Part shown: one piece after another, positions 11,428 to 55,718 of the stretch | Numbering within the stretch: the stretch's first letter is position 1 | How the letters are laid out: each line of letters opens with the position of its first letter | Assembly (NCBI GenBank): GCA_934045075.1 | Contig: OW203721.1 | Coordinates: 15,470,678 to 15,534,677, forward strand | DNA length: 64,000 bases | Direction of reading: 5' to 3' | Source of the DNA: Yponomeuta sedellus | Lineage: Eukaryota; Arthropoda; Insecta; Lepidoptera; Yponomeutidae | Position numbers and translations under genes: made by a program | Notes under the pieces: model-generated | Database searches by the model: none | What the model was told of the DNA's origin: nothing | The model's input: the letters and a program-made list of their open reading frames with translations, nothing else

Positions 11428-12900
11428 TAGTTTTCAGTTTGACAGCAAAGAAATAGAGTTACTCCCTCTACGGCAAGGGGTAGCAGTAACTTAGCAGAAA
11501 CCTTTGACAGTAATGCTGTCCTGCTTTCGCTAACCAACCTTCCATAAGAAAAAAAGAGATGGCACTACGTTTATCAATGCACCGATTTCAAGGTGCGTAC
11601 ATGCCCTACTGTCAAACGCTACCGACTAGGGATGGGCCTAACTCTCCATCGATGTCGATAAAAACGTTGAAAAATGAAGACTCTTGAATTAATTGTAATG
11701 TATCTTTGTAATTATGTTTTGTTTGTTTTTTTCCTGGTGTACAATAAATAATGTTCTTATCTTAAACAATGTAATAAATTAAAATAAATTGTATTGTATA
11801 CAAGTTTTCAATCATGTTTTATCAAAAAAAGTAACAATAATTTAAAAAGCGACACTTTTTCACACAAAATTGCTTATTTATAATTATATTCGTCAACTTC
11901 AACATCCTCCATAGAAGCCTATGCTTCAGAAAAAATCCGTGACGACGTATTAGATTGACGTTACGTTTCTTCCTCACATTTAGTTAACATACAGATCGAG
12001 CTAGGACCTTGTATTATATATAAGTTAATTGAAAAAGTTATCAAAACTTAATACTCATGTTTATCTTGCAATAAAATTCGAAAAGGAAAATACTATTGCT
12101 AATATTCATTAGGTAAATCCATCTTCGGCTGCAATCTGTCGCTAAAATTTGCCAGCAAACCCTATTTAATAATCACAATATTATATTGCAAGTAATAATT
12201 CAGTAATTCGATGCACGCAGTAATTTAATGTGAGGAATGCTGATATTTAAATAAGTTTTGTTGACAGATTTTAGACAATAGATAGGGCTGGTCATCAACG
12301 AAGGAATTTTCGAACGGATGACTATACTACGTCAGTCTTCAGTAAATTTGATCAAGAAAGAAGAATATGACCGTGGCATTGGCAGATAACAGACATTTTT
12401 GCTCAGTTCCCATGTTCAGTACTGACCTGAAAACAAAAAGAAACTTAATAAAGGCATACCTACAAAAGAGAGCTACTTAAATAATAAAATATTCCATTAT
12501 TGACTGATCCTGATAAGTAATTACATACTTTGAAGTAAGGTACAATTTGCATCTATGTGTCAGATATTTTTTGCAATAAGGTGATCACCACACAATTTAT
12601 TAATTGAGAAACTAACAGCTTTAATGTTCATTCATTTAACATTTTATTTTTACCTTTCAACCTTTCTTAATCCATCTATCTATGATTTACACTGTTGGAG
12701 AGATGGTTTTTTTGTGGGAAAGTTTATAGTAGTTTGTATTATTGTTGGGTACGATTTAAATTCAGGACAAACATAAAACAGCTGATGGGGTTTAGAAAAC
12801 CTATTTTTTACTCGTAGAAGTCTTAATATAAGCAACATTGTGATGTGGGAATTTAGGGCCTGTTTTTTTTATATTATCAATTCTCACAAAACACTGTTTA
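11428..12900. other. Intergenic, nothing recognised
   Basis: AT-rich DNA with no supported gene. A strong polypyrimidine/AG acceptor-like site occurs on the minus strand near 12430, but no recognisable coding follows it. Confidence 0.3.
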
Positions 12901-13239
12901 TTTAATATGATTTAGAAATAATGAAATAAAGATAAATTATTAAATGGATAAAGGCACCACTCGGACGCTGTGGTGCCTGGTACACTGTCTGGATGTAGAA
13001 GACTACTAAGGAAGTATGGTGAAAAAAATATTTTGTAAACTTTCATAGTTATTCTCGTTATGCTTGAAATCAAAATAAACTCCTGGGAGCATCCTATTTT
13101 GTAAAAACATGTCATAAGTGTATATGAAAAGGTAGCGATAAATATTATGTAACAAATGTTTAACTTTCTTACCATTACTTCAATTTTTACTGGAGTAAGG
13201 TGGGCACCACATCTTCCTTCAGGCGTGTTCATAATAAGT

Positions 13240-13722
13240 TTCTTCGTTCAAATCACTCGGGTCTAAAGTGCCTTGTGCGCAGTTTACAGTCGTTTCTGTC
13301 CTGCTTCTTATTTCTGCGTTTTAGCATGCTATTGCGTCCATATATCAATTTGGGAAAACTTGAACAAGAATAAACAATGGATTAAGTACTAAGAAGGAGT
13401 AATGAACAAGTATCGACTATACTACTACTATGGCGAATTTTCATCGACCATGCTTTTGTCATCACTAGTACAACCTACAAATGGATTGGTTTATTTTCCT
13501 AATTTTAGGGCGTAGAAGGGTTCTAGAAGCTACAATTACGGTAATTTTGGTTACCGAGTCGTTAGGAAGTTTATTTTCAAAGTGATATTTCATTCCTCGG
13601 TCCTTTTACGCGAGAAAATATAGGTTTTAGGTACTCACCTTTGGAAGTTCATATTATAAACTGCGTTTTCTTTGTTTCTTATATGACCTGCCGCAACCAC
13701 GCACTTTTCACCTCATTGTGCA
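13240..13722 (-). pseudogene. THAP-domain pseudogene, two exons
   Basis: The minus-strand exon at about 13639-13710 reads KCVVAAGHIRNKENAV...FQ and ends in CCAAAG|GTGAGT. After an intron, a second segment at about 13322-13205 reads KKQDRNDCKLRTRHFRPE, stop, FERR..., stop, RLKEDVVPT. The order C...FQR / RHF...LK.D.VPT matches a THAP zinc finger (C2CH, HF, AVPTLF). Two stops and replaced zinc ligands show decay. THAP domains occur in P-element transposases and host genes; which one this was cannot be told. Confidence 0.5.
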
Positions 13723-14012
13723 TTTATCGTACAATATCCCAGGGTAAGTTGTTTGCACCAAAATGTTTTAGTTATTTCAATTTTCTAAAAGAATCCGACG
13801 ACGTCTTCACAGATTTTACACTTGCGATAACCCGACTAAATTTGAAAACATTCAGAGTGTTGCCACTATTCTAAGTTACAATACCATCTTAATTTGGACT
13901 CTTACTCAGGGCATCAAGGTATCGTTTTGACAATTAGGCATGTACGCTGTCACGTGACCATCGTTTCTTCTATTGATTTAATTGTTCTGTGCTCTACGGT
14001 TAGTAGTATTAT

Positions 14013-14426
14013 CAGTGTTGCCAACTCTGTAGCTACAAAATATGCTAGATCGATGTCGAAATTATGCCTTTCTTGCCAACTTTCTATTAAATATGCTAAA
14101 TTAAAATGCCAACGTATGAATTAAATGTTTATTCATTTAAATGTTTCATAATCTAATTCTTACCTAATCTTATGCGGAATAATAGGATATCAGTCAAACA
14201 AAATATCAATATCCTCGTCATCATCAGTAACATCAACATTTGCAGCTGATGTTGAAGGTTGAGATCTGTCGTAAGTTTTTTTGCTACCAATACAGCGCAG
14301 AACGCTGTCTGGCACTTCGTAGGAATAACAGCACTTCCCTACTCTCTTGAGTCCAAATATTATATTAATATCAGACGTAAGTGAGTCGGTAACGAACGAA
14401 TTTACGACAACGTTTGTATGCCTCAT
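14013..14426 (-). pseudogene. hAT transposase C-terminal fragment with one terminal repeat
   Basis: A CAGTGTTGCCAAC terminus at 14013 opens toward the right. On the minus strand, 14426-14190 codes INIIFGLKRVGKCCYSYEV, then DSVLRCIG, and ends in an acidic DDDEDIDILFD. The GLKR.GKCC.x.P pattern resembles the tail after the dimerisation domain in hAT transposases of the ZNF862/KIAA1586-like type. The other terminus and the catalytic part were not found. The terminus is close to that of the complete hAT element at 10417. Confidence 0.5.
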
Positions 14427-14455
14427 GCACTACACCGTTTGAAAAATAATACACT

Positions 14456-14515
14456 ATAAGTATAATTTACGAATACAAAGTAGATAACTACTTTGTATTC
14501 TTAAATTATACTTAT
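14456..14515. repeat. Long hairpin, 28-bp arms
   Basis: Arms 14456-14483 and 14488-14515 are reverse complements with one mismatch around a 4-bp loop. This may be the closed end of a decayed fold-back element. No gene is attached to it. Confidence 0.55.
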
Positions 14516-17332
14516 ATTGAACACAGAAACAGTTAAATCTTACTTGCGTGATTAAAAAGGAGGAGTTCGACAGCCAACACATGGACACGAGATTTTTTTT
14601 TATTTTAGACAAAAGGTGAGCATTTATATTATAAATCACATAATGGAATTCCGTTTCGGAAGACTGTATCTACCATAATTTAATTATACATACCTGCAGG
14701 AGTTTTCTGTTGGAAAATTTCTCCGATTCCAAATAACGCAGTTGTGGTGACGTATTTTCTTCAAAGCAAGTTATAGCCACGATGCGATCAGAAAATCGTG
14801 AAACGTAAACGTATAACCAGCGTTTCTGAACTTATTAGCTTGAGCGTCTCAACTGTTATTAATAATGAAATAAAGACACGTTCAGAATTCCGTAAATATA
14901 TCACATTGAATCCCGAATCGAAAATCGGTAACGGAATTCCGATTGTATGTGTACACCCTAAGGAATTCATTGACTTTGATGCGCATAAGTGGCAAAGAAA
15001 CACCACTATGTCTTCCATCGTTCTACAAAACAAAAGCTCTACAGCAAGAAACTTCAATCCGGTTGCGTCTTCATCAGACTAGGCGTGATCGTTGCAAAGA
15101 CGAACCGTTTTATAAGACCGTTTTGTGTTCCGCGACGATAGGACCGTTTTACGTTTCATTCTAAAGCAGTGCCAGCGACTCTAAAGCAGTGCCAGCGTTT
15201 GTTCGTCGCGAGACCAGTCCTTAGATTGTTTGACGCGGATATGTCCTTTAATGCTATATTAACAGAGCCTAGAACGTAATGAGATCATTGCGACGTCGTC
15301 GTCGGCTCCTTGCTCGTTCCGTTCGTTTTGGTCTGTGATACAATAAAGTAATCTTTATGTCTATGAACATACAGTCGAATATCGTATAAAAAAACTCGTG
15401 ATTTCGTCTCGTTCGCAAAGCGGTGGTCATTGCTGTGTATCTTAATGTCGTTGGTATAGCGTCTAATGTCGTTTAGCAATAAATGGCAACGAGTCGCGAC
15501 GCTCGCTCGCTCGCTCGATTGCGCAGCTCGTGGGTGACGGTTATTGTTTACATTTTTTCAGTTTGAATTAATAATTCAATGCTACTTACTGATTGTGAAT
15601 GTTAATTATGTAATTTTGTATTTATTTTTTACTCAAGTTAAAGTTTAGTTTTAATGTTTAGTCCTAAGCCTGGAAAATTATGAAGGGATGTTCAATTTAA
15701 AGAAAAAAATATTGAAATCGAACGAAAAACGTTAACTAGTCCTCAACCTCATTCCGCAACCATTTCTTTTACTAGTCTTCGAGATGAATGTCGACGAGAC
15801 GAAACGAGAGTTTCTCTCGTTTGACCGTCCTCTGCGCCTTGCTCGTTCGCATACAATGAAACCAGTTGCGAACGAGGACCGTTTCGATGACTCGTTTTCG
15901 TTCCAGAAAAAACGGTTGCGTTTCGTCGTCTAAAAATCGGACAACGACCCACTCCTACATCAGACCACTGTTCATATGCTTATTTTAACACGAAGGTGGT
16001 CAAACAGAATCTACATACCTACTATATTTGAACAATGCATTTTCCCTACTTTTCGTAAAATTCATGAGACTATTGATAAAAACAAAATCTTGAGAATCAT
16101 ATCCTTAAAAATCGATATTCGTAAAAGCTTGAAAAAACCCGATGCTATAAGCTAACCGATTTACATCATTAATATCGATTTTTCCTGTTATTTATTTACA
16201 GGTCCAACGTTGATATTTCAAATAATATAGCATACCTACATAAATAATATAGGGGGGTTAGACTCTTTATTATGGTATACAAAGGAAAATAATAAAAAGG
16301 AGAGTAAACGTTTTCAACGGTTATTTCTATTGATCCAGAATCAGATAGGTTGTTAACTTTTCGATCATTAATCATCTAAACACAGAATTAATCTTGAATG
16401 AATTTATTAGTAAACAGGGGCATTATTACGTAAGTATCCATTGAGTTGAGTGACTTTGATTTTTACTTTTTTTAAGCTACTTCGGCTGTAAAATGCATAC
16501 ATATTTTGACACTTAGGAGTCGTCTAAATGCTTCACTCGATAGAGTGGAATGCTACGTAATAGGAGGGCAGATCCAACAATATTGAATTCTGGGTGCGAC
16601 CACGTAAGTCCTCCACTGTATAGAGTTGTCTGATTTAGCTTATTCCGAAATTTCCAAACCATAAAGGAAAAAAGAAATCCGAATTAAATTGCTTAGGTAC
16701 ATATTATTTTGACTCATGGAGTCGTCTGAATCCTTAACCCGATAAAGTAGAAAATTACATGATACAGAGACTGCTCTTGTATTAACAACTGTCTGTCCAC
16801 ATCATGAGGTTAACCTATTTGACGATTCCAAAGTGTAAAAATATGTATGTGTTGTAACAGTTCGGACAACTCCATAATAGAATAGAATAATTTATTTGCT
16901 AAAGCATGATTTACATATCATTACATAAAGTGGAGAACTTACGTAGTTACCGACCCTGGACTTTATATTTCTGAAAGAAGAGTAAACGCCTACACAGAAT
17001 GAACGTACGTTTGTATTACATTCATTATGTAATTTCATTTTTCTTTAACATGATGTTAGATAAAATAGCCAATTAAATAAATCAACTAAGCTGCTACTTG
17101 CCCTTTGCTTCGTAGTTATGGTGGGTAAAATGTGTAATTAAGAGAGCGATTAACTTTTCAAAAGCTTTATAACAAACTGTATTATAAATGTACACGTTGA
17201 TGATTGAAATAGAACAAGAACGATCACTTCGTCTTTCATGACACGAGCTACGTCTAAACCTAGACAACAAAACTCTTATTTTTATCTCATATTTCTTATT
17301 TAGCAGAAGGTTTTTTTTTATATACATCTTAT
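14516..17332. other. Intergenic, decayed repeats, no gene recognised
   Basis: Two tandem copies of a 17-bp unit, CTAAAGCAGTGCCAGCG, lie at 15161-15177 and 15181-15197. A diverged direct repeat around GGAGTCGTCT occurs at about 16515 and 16718. The open frame at 14798-15082 has no ATG start and no recognisable motif. Confidence 0.35.
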
Positions 17333-17538
17333 GGTGCGTTCACATTAACTTAACGCGTGAGAGAATTGGTAACAAGGACATAACATGTGAATTTGCTTTT
17401 GGACCTAATCGGAAGATGGTAAAACAAGCCCTCAATCCTTTTATTTTCCCCAAGTAATGGGAATGATTTCTTATTTAACATGGTAACAGTAAACATCAGT
17501 GCTACCAATTTTCTCACGCGTCAAGTTAATGTGAACGC
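17333..17538. mobile_element. MITE interrupted at its right end by the P-like element
   Basis: The left end GTGCGTTCACATTAACTTAA (17333 on) is matched in inverse by CAAGTTAATGTGAACGC ending at 17538. The missing last bases, GTGAACGCAC, appear after the P-like element at 20945-20954. The MITE is therefore older and was hit within its terminal repeat. Internal sequence is AT-rich and non-coding. Confidence 0.6.
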
Positions 17539-17540
17539 CG

Positions 17541-17768
17541 TAGAGGGAGTAAAACTATAGAGCAAGCCACAGCGCACACATACAAGTTTTAAATGAAACA
17601 AACTTCGTAGCGATCATGGGTGAGAAAGAGATAGAATAAACAGCAAAAGTGTAACTCTTAGAGGGAGTAAAACTATAGAGCAAGCCACAGCGCACACATA
17701 CAAGTTTTAAATGAAACAAACTTCGTAGCGATCATGGGTGAGAAAGAGATAGAATAAACAGCAAAAGT
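17541..17768 (+). repeat. 118-bp tandem duplication of the left terminal region
   Basis: Two nearly identical copies start TAGAGGGAGTAAAACTATAG at 17541 and 17659 and run to GCAAAAGT(G/A)TAA. The outer copy forms the element's terminus. The near identity implies a recent duplication. Confidence 0.85.
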
Positions 17769-17778
17769 ATAATTACTT

Positions 17779-17827
17779 TTTTTGTTTGCCCCCAGTGTCA
17801 AGTTGACGTTTCTGGAGGCAAACAAAC
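17779..17827. repeat. Small inverted-repeat motif, copy 1
   Basis: A TTTGTTTGCC ... GGCAAACAAA unit of about 50 bp (core CCCAGTGTCAAGTTGACGTT) lies here. An identical-looking copy at 20046-20095 separates the two duplicated right halves of the P-like element. Confidence 0.7.
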
Positions 17828-17934
17828 GACAAGATTTTGAAAATGTAATTATATTTAACGCTACGCTAGCCGTTTCGAAGAGCAACCGTGTATTTGTGAA
17901 ATGATATATTAAAAGTGATCTAAATAGAGAAAGT

Positions 17935-18005
17935 ATGGTGAATTGTAGTGTACTCGTATGCAGAAATCGTCAAGAAAGAGCTTTGGGGGAAGTTTCCTTT
18001 CATAG
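17935..18005 (+). pseudogene. THAP exon 1 of the P-like element
   Basis: ATG at 17935 opens MVNCSVLVCRNRQERALGEV, then SFHR, ending at TTTCATAG|GTAAGT. C4 and C9 are the first two zinc ligands of the C2CH THAP finger and FHR is its conserved FHRFP start. It splices in phase to the acceptor at 19512, where the frame continues with FLQNSPVLEKW. A THAP domain would bind the transposon ends. Confidence 0.75.
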
Positions 18006-18125
18006 GTAAGTAATGATTGTGTTTCAATTAGTGTTAAGCCCAAAGTTGCCTTGTGTTGAGTATTTTAGTTAAGTTTTAACTAGTAGCTTTGCAACTAGTC
18101 CGTAAGAAAAGCAATTTAATAGAAT

Positions 18126-18803
18126 TTACTTTCCTAACCTTAAAAACCGAAGAGTAAAAAAATTTTGCCATCCGTTTATGTCGAAAATCCCGATCATTAC
18201 TTGATGTGATGACCGTGTTGGCAGACGTTTTGAATAAGCGATCGTACGATGGGTAAATAAAAAGTAGTGTTCCTTAAGAAGGCTGCTAAAAAAACAGTAC
18301 GTTTTCAAATCCTTTGTTTTATTACTTTCAAGTAAACAATCGATTAAACATAAACACACAATTTTTAGGTTTTTATTTATCCCCGTAAAGGGTTTTTCTG
18401 TGATGTTAATATTATTTAACATTTCTCTTGTTGGAGAAAAATCCATGCAACACCCATAGCGCTTAATATGTTGTTTTGCCAAAAGTATGCCGTTTACAGT
18501 TTCATTGCTCAGCCTATTTGGGATCTTTGTTTTAATAAGATTGACTGAACTGAAGCAGCGTTCATAATCTGTGTCACAAATACGAGTAACCGGTAACGTC
18601 TAACATTAGTTAGACCTTAAGGGTTGGTACTTAGTAAGTAAAAGAATAAATAGTGACGTGCTATGTTGGTATTAGTACTTTGGTTGAATGAAATCTAAAA
18701 AAAGTCGTATGTTTACGTACGATTTCTGCACCTGGATCGTACATGCAAAATAAATGTAAAACATCGTATGAATACGATTTAAATTGTATATCTGGCAACG
18801 CTG
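18126..18803 (-). mobile_element. hAT fragment nested in the THAP intron
   Basis: The right end is CAGCGTTGCCAGATATAC on the minus strand (18803 inward), a hAT-type terminus, followed by several ATCGTA motifs. Coding on the minus strand starts at about 18597 with DTDYERCFSSVNLIKTKIPN, then RLSNETVNGILL: the hAT C-terminal dimerisation domain. It continues to KRYGCCMDF.PTREML. The catalytic core is absent, so the end has been joined to the C-terminus by deletion. No left terminus was found. Confidence 0.7.
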
Positions 18804-19197
18804 CGTGATCATAACTTAACTCGAAGTCCCAGACTTCGACTGCTTGTCCTTGTACAGATATTAAGTTTTAAACGTAATCAAAATATATTATGAATCTTTA
18901 ATACTTAATGTATCGTTATTAAAAATCAATGTACCTAAAACTATAACCCGGGCTTGGCCCCTGTGGTGAAGTATGGACTAACTATGGACCTGCGATGCAG
19001 GAAAAGACCCGTGCCCCAGGGATAAGGACATACAAGGGTTGATATCAAATCTATAATCAAAACAATAGACACAGAAACGTTACGGCTACAGCATTGAATT
19101 ATCAAATATAATATCCTGATGCTTTGTTAGATAGCTGCATCGCCTTCCTATGTGGCTTGTTGCCCATATAATTTTTCAGCATTCTTCCGCTCAGCAG

Positions 19198-20045
19198 AAA
19201 ATGTGTCAGCTCGAATTTATCGCAAGAACCCTTTCGGTCAAGTCTTTTTGTGCATTCTGCCGCAAGCAATGTGCCCTTGAATCAGTATACAATTAATATT
19301 TAAATTTGTATCAATGAATCTCGTACAATACCGTCTAGCTGCGATTGTTTATTAGGTAAATCGTAATTGCCTTATTTACCTAATAAATAATCGACCCGTT
19401 TGATATACAACTATGTATGAGTATCGCGAATAATAAGGAATACTAAAGTTATTACTTATTATATTTTAATGTATTACAATATTTATTAATATTAGCAATG
19501 TTTCTATTCCAGATTTCTTCAAAATAGTCCTGTTCTGGAAAAATGGGTGCTAGCATTTAGAAGAGAGAACTGGTCACCTACATCAATTGCTCGAATATGC
19601 TCTCGACATTTCGACAAAAAGTACATTTTGGTGGTCTGAGGTAGTCTTCGAAAGAATTTTTATATGGTGAATTTTTATATGAAAAAAACGTATTAATAAA
19701 ACAGTTTATGATTGTATTCCATTGGTGGTCCTAGATAGCGTCCCTAAGCGCCTTAAATTGTAAAATTTAAACATGTAAAATAAAACGTGTTTTTAATTAT
19801 ACAAAATGACAATTGTTTATTAAACGTTTGCTACGTTTTACAAACAATTGTCAGAAATGTTGTATGATTAATAAAATTCAAAACTAAAACTGCATTTTTA
19901 TTCATGGATTAGGAACGACTGAAATATTTTACCCCACATTATGGCAATTCACTTTTACTGTGGCAACATTCACGCACACAAACAAATAATATTCACCGAC
20001 GTAAAATCGGTTACACTGTGCCTTGATCTATAGTTCTACTCTATC
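19198..20045 (+). repeat. Right-half duplication, copy A
   Basis: It begins AAATGTGTCAGCTCGAATTT and ends ATAGTTCTACTCTATC. It holds the second THAP exon and the right terminal sequence of the P-like element. Copy B is at 20096-20940, about 0.9 kb away. Differences are scattered, roughly 5% by eye. Confidence 0.85.
19513..19639 (+). pseudogene. THAP exon 2, copy A
   Basis: After acceptor TTCTATTCCAG the frame reads FLQNSPVLEKWVLAFRRENW, then SPTSIARICSRHFDKKYI. It carries the invariant THAP tryptophan region and the last zinc ligands, CxxH in ICSRHF. A TGA at 19637-19639 ends it before the AVPT motif, leaving about 65 residues with exon 1: a THAP finger only. Confidence 0.72.
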
Positions 20046-20095
20046 TTTTTTTGTTTGCCCCCAGTGTCAAGTTGACGTTTCTGGAGGCAAACAAA

Positions 20096-20940
20096 AAATG
20101 TGTCAGCTCGAATTTATCGTAAGAACCCTTTCGGTCAAGTCTGTTTGTGCATTCTGGCGCAAGCAATGTGCCCTTGAATTCAGTATAGAATTCAAATTTG
20201 AATTTGTATCAATGAATCTCGTACAATACCGTCGAGCCGCGATTGTTTATTAGGTAAAACGTAATTACCTTATTTACCTAATAAATAGTCGACCCGTTTA
20301 ATATACAACTATGTATGAGTATCGCGAATAATAAGGAATACTAAAGTTATTACTTATTATATTTTAATGTATTACAATATTTATTAATATTAGCAATGTT
20401 TCTATTCCAGATTTCTTCAAAATAGTCCTGTTCTGGAAAAATGGGTGCTAGCATTTAGAAGAGAGAACTGGTCACCGACATCAAATGCTCGAATAAGCTC
20501 TCTACATTTCGATAAAATATACATTTTGGTGGTCTGAGGTACCCTTCGAAAGAATTTTTATATGGTGAATTTTTATATGATAAAAACTTATTAATAAAAC
20601 AGTTTATGATTGTATTCCATTGGTGGTCCTAGAGAGCGTCCCTAAGCGCCTTAACTTGCAAAATTTAAACGTGTAAAATAAAACGTGTTTTTAATTATAC
20701 AAAATGAGAATTGTTTATAAAACGTTTGCTACGTTTTACAAACTATTGTCAGACATGTATGATTAATAAATTTCAAAACTAAATCTGCATTTTTATTCAT
20801 GGCCTATGAACGACTGAAATATTTTACCCCACATTATGGCAATTCACTTTTATTGTGGCAACATTCACGCACACAAACAAATAATATTCACCGACGTAAA
20901 ATCGGTTACACTGTGCCTTGATCTATAGTTCTACTCTATC
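20096..20940 (+). repeat. Right-half duplication, copy B
   Basis: This tandem copy of 19198-20045 ends the element with CTCTATCTACG before the target duplication. It includes the degenerate second THAP exon at 20411. Confidence 0.85.
20411..20540 (+). pseudogene. THAP exon 2, copy B, zinc ligand lost
   Basis: This is the copy of exon 2 with the same acceptor. The conserved ICSRHF has become ISSLHF: the zinc cysteine is changed (TGC to AGC), as is the next arginine. The finger cannot fold normally if this copy is used. Confidence 0.7.
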
Positions 20941-20952
20941 TACGGTGAACGC

Positions 20953-22428
20953 ACTATTTCTTTTTGGAAAGTATGGTACAGGGTGACCATATAGGAAAAA
21001 AATGCTACAGAAACCGAACTATTATAATAAATGTTGGGTAGTAATTGTAATTCAAATCACGTTAATTTTATCGAATGTTACTTTATTAGGAATCCGATTA
21101 ATTTATTGAAATTCCAAGAAATTAAACTGTGTTTACTGGCAACATTATATTTTTTTAAATGATGACAGCGCCAACTGTTGGTGATTTTTAGTAACTTCGT
21201 ATTGATATCTCTCGCTCTAAGTTCATGTTGTAATAAACTCATCGAATTTTGTGCTACTTGCTAACAAAACCAATGTTTATTGAATACGTGCTGGTGTTTG
21301 CTTTTTCGTTCAATAAAATACAAAAGTAATATTGTCTCAATGTATATGTTTTGCAACAAGTTCCACTCAAAGCCAATGTCACTCGATGTGCGTTTTGGCC
21401 ATTTTACTTGGCTTGCGTTGATGATTCGTACATAAGTCACGTGACCAAAGTGGTTTTCGGATCAATGGCGCCAAATGTCTGTTACAGAAAATGTATGTAA
21501 TCTCTGAGGTATATAAAGGTATTTCTTTGTTATAAAGAGTATGCAATCGATTTTTTCCTAGCAATTATACAAAATTCACCTTACAGAATCTTCCATAGGG
21601 CTCACTAGGCCAATAAAGGCACGTCAGTCTGGCAACAAAACAGTGCTGCTATCTGTGCTGTCAATTTTTGTTAGTCTAATGGAGACTACTTGCGAGATAA
21701 ACATTTACTGCAATATTGTAGAATGGAGATATCAAAGGCGGTTTTAGTGTTCAGTGAGTGGCTTTACTAGTTAGTGGGAATACGACGACGGCAGGTGACG
21801 CTGGACACGAAGTCGGCAAGTGCATAATATTTACCGTACGTGCAACCCAGGCCCGCCATACAGTTTTACTCATGCAATAAAATGAAACGTCAAACAGGAT
21901 TGTTGTCGATTTTCGCGAATTTCTCACAAAAATGAGCCCTGCGTTTGTGTTTATGTGTTTTCGCAATGATTTTTATGTAAAATACGCTTCCGTATAGTGT
22001 CCCCGTATGCGCATATGTGCAACCATTGCGTTTCTTACTTGTCGTCTAAAACTGCTATGTGAACCCTTTTTCGATCGAATATTAGCAGTAAACGTCTCCG
22101 GAGGCTCTTTTGATCACCAGAGCAGAGAGTTTTAACATAAATGACACATTTATTTATGCATTGTTTTGTTGTTCGACATATTGTGCATGTAGGTAACTAA
22201 GACCTGTCAAAACACTTGCCTCACTCCAGATACAAACCTGCGCAGCCAGTCGCGTCCCACAACAATCTAAAATTTTTCTTTTATGCCTTTCAGGTTTCAC
22301 TTACCACTATGTGGACACACACTAAAGTGCCATCATGTAGTGACATTCTACACAATGTTGCTTCCACGCTCCAAGTGTAAAGCAGCTAAATAATCGTGAA
22401 CATGTAGGTTGTGAACAGTGTAAGCGAG
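20953..22428. other. Upstream region and presumed 5' UTR of rno
   Basis: No transposon was recognised between the MITE/P-like composite and the rno start codon. GC content rises toward 22400. A TCAGT initiator-like motif occurs at about 21751, but no TATA box or supported transcription start can be named. A non-coding first exon in this stretch is possible. Confidence 0.35.

Positions 22429-55718
<33,290 letters not shown>

Larger units (their letters stand above)
17539..20944 (+). mobile_element. P-element-like THAP transposon, composite, 8-bp target duplication
   Basis: The ends are imperfect inverted repeats: left CGTAGAGGGAGTAAAACTAT..., right (complement) CGTAGATAGAGTAGAACTAT.... It is flanked by GTGAACGC at 17531-17538 and 20945-20952, a perfect 8-bp duplication. 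It contains a two-exon THAP domain, the DNA-binding domain of P-type transposases, but no RNase H-like catalytic region. The left terminal segment is duplicated in tandem (period 118) and the right half is duplicated (19198-20045 and 20096-20940). A hAT fragment sits in the intron. P superfamily is inferred from THAP plus the 8-bp duplication. Confidence 0.7.

Noticed and set aside
13222..13326. Alternative minus-strand frame ending DPSDLNEETYYEHA
   Set aside because: The overlapping frame with RHFRPE...RLKEDVVPT fits a THAP finger and the preceding exon's phase better.
15285..15479. 64-codon minus-strand frame and similar frames at 14788-15164
   Set aside because: They lie in a degenerate repeat-like region, are mutually overlapping on both strands and show no motif.
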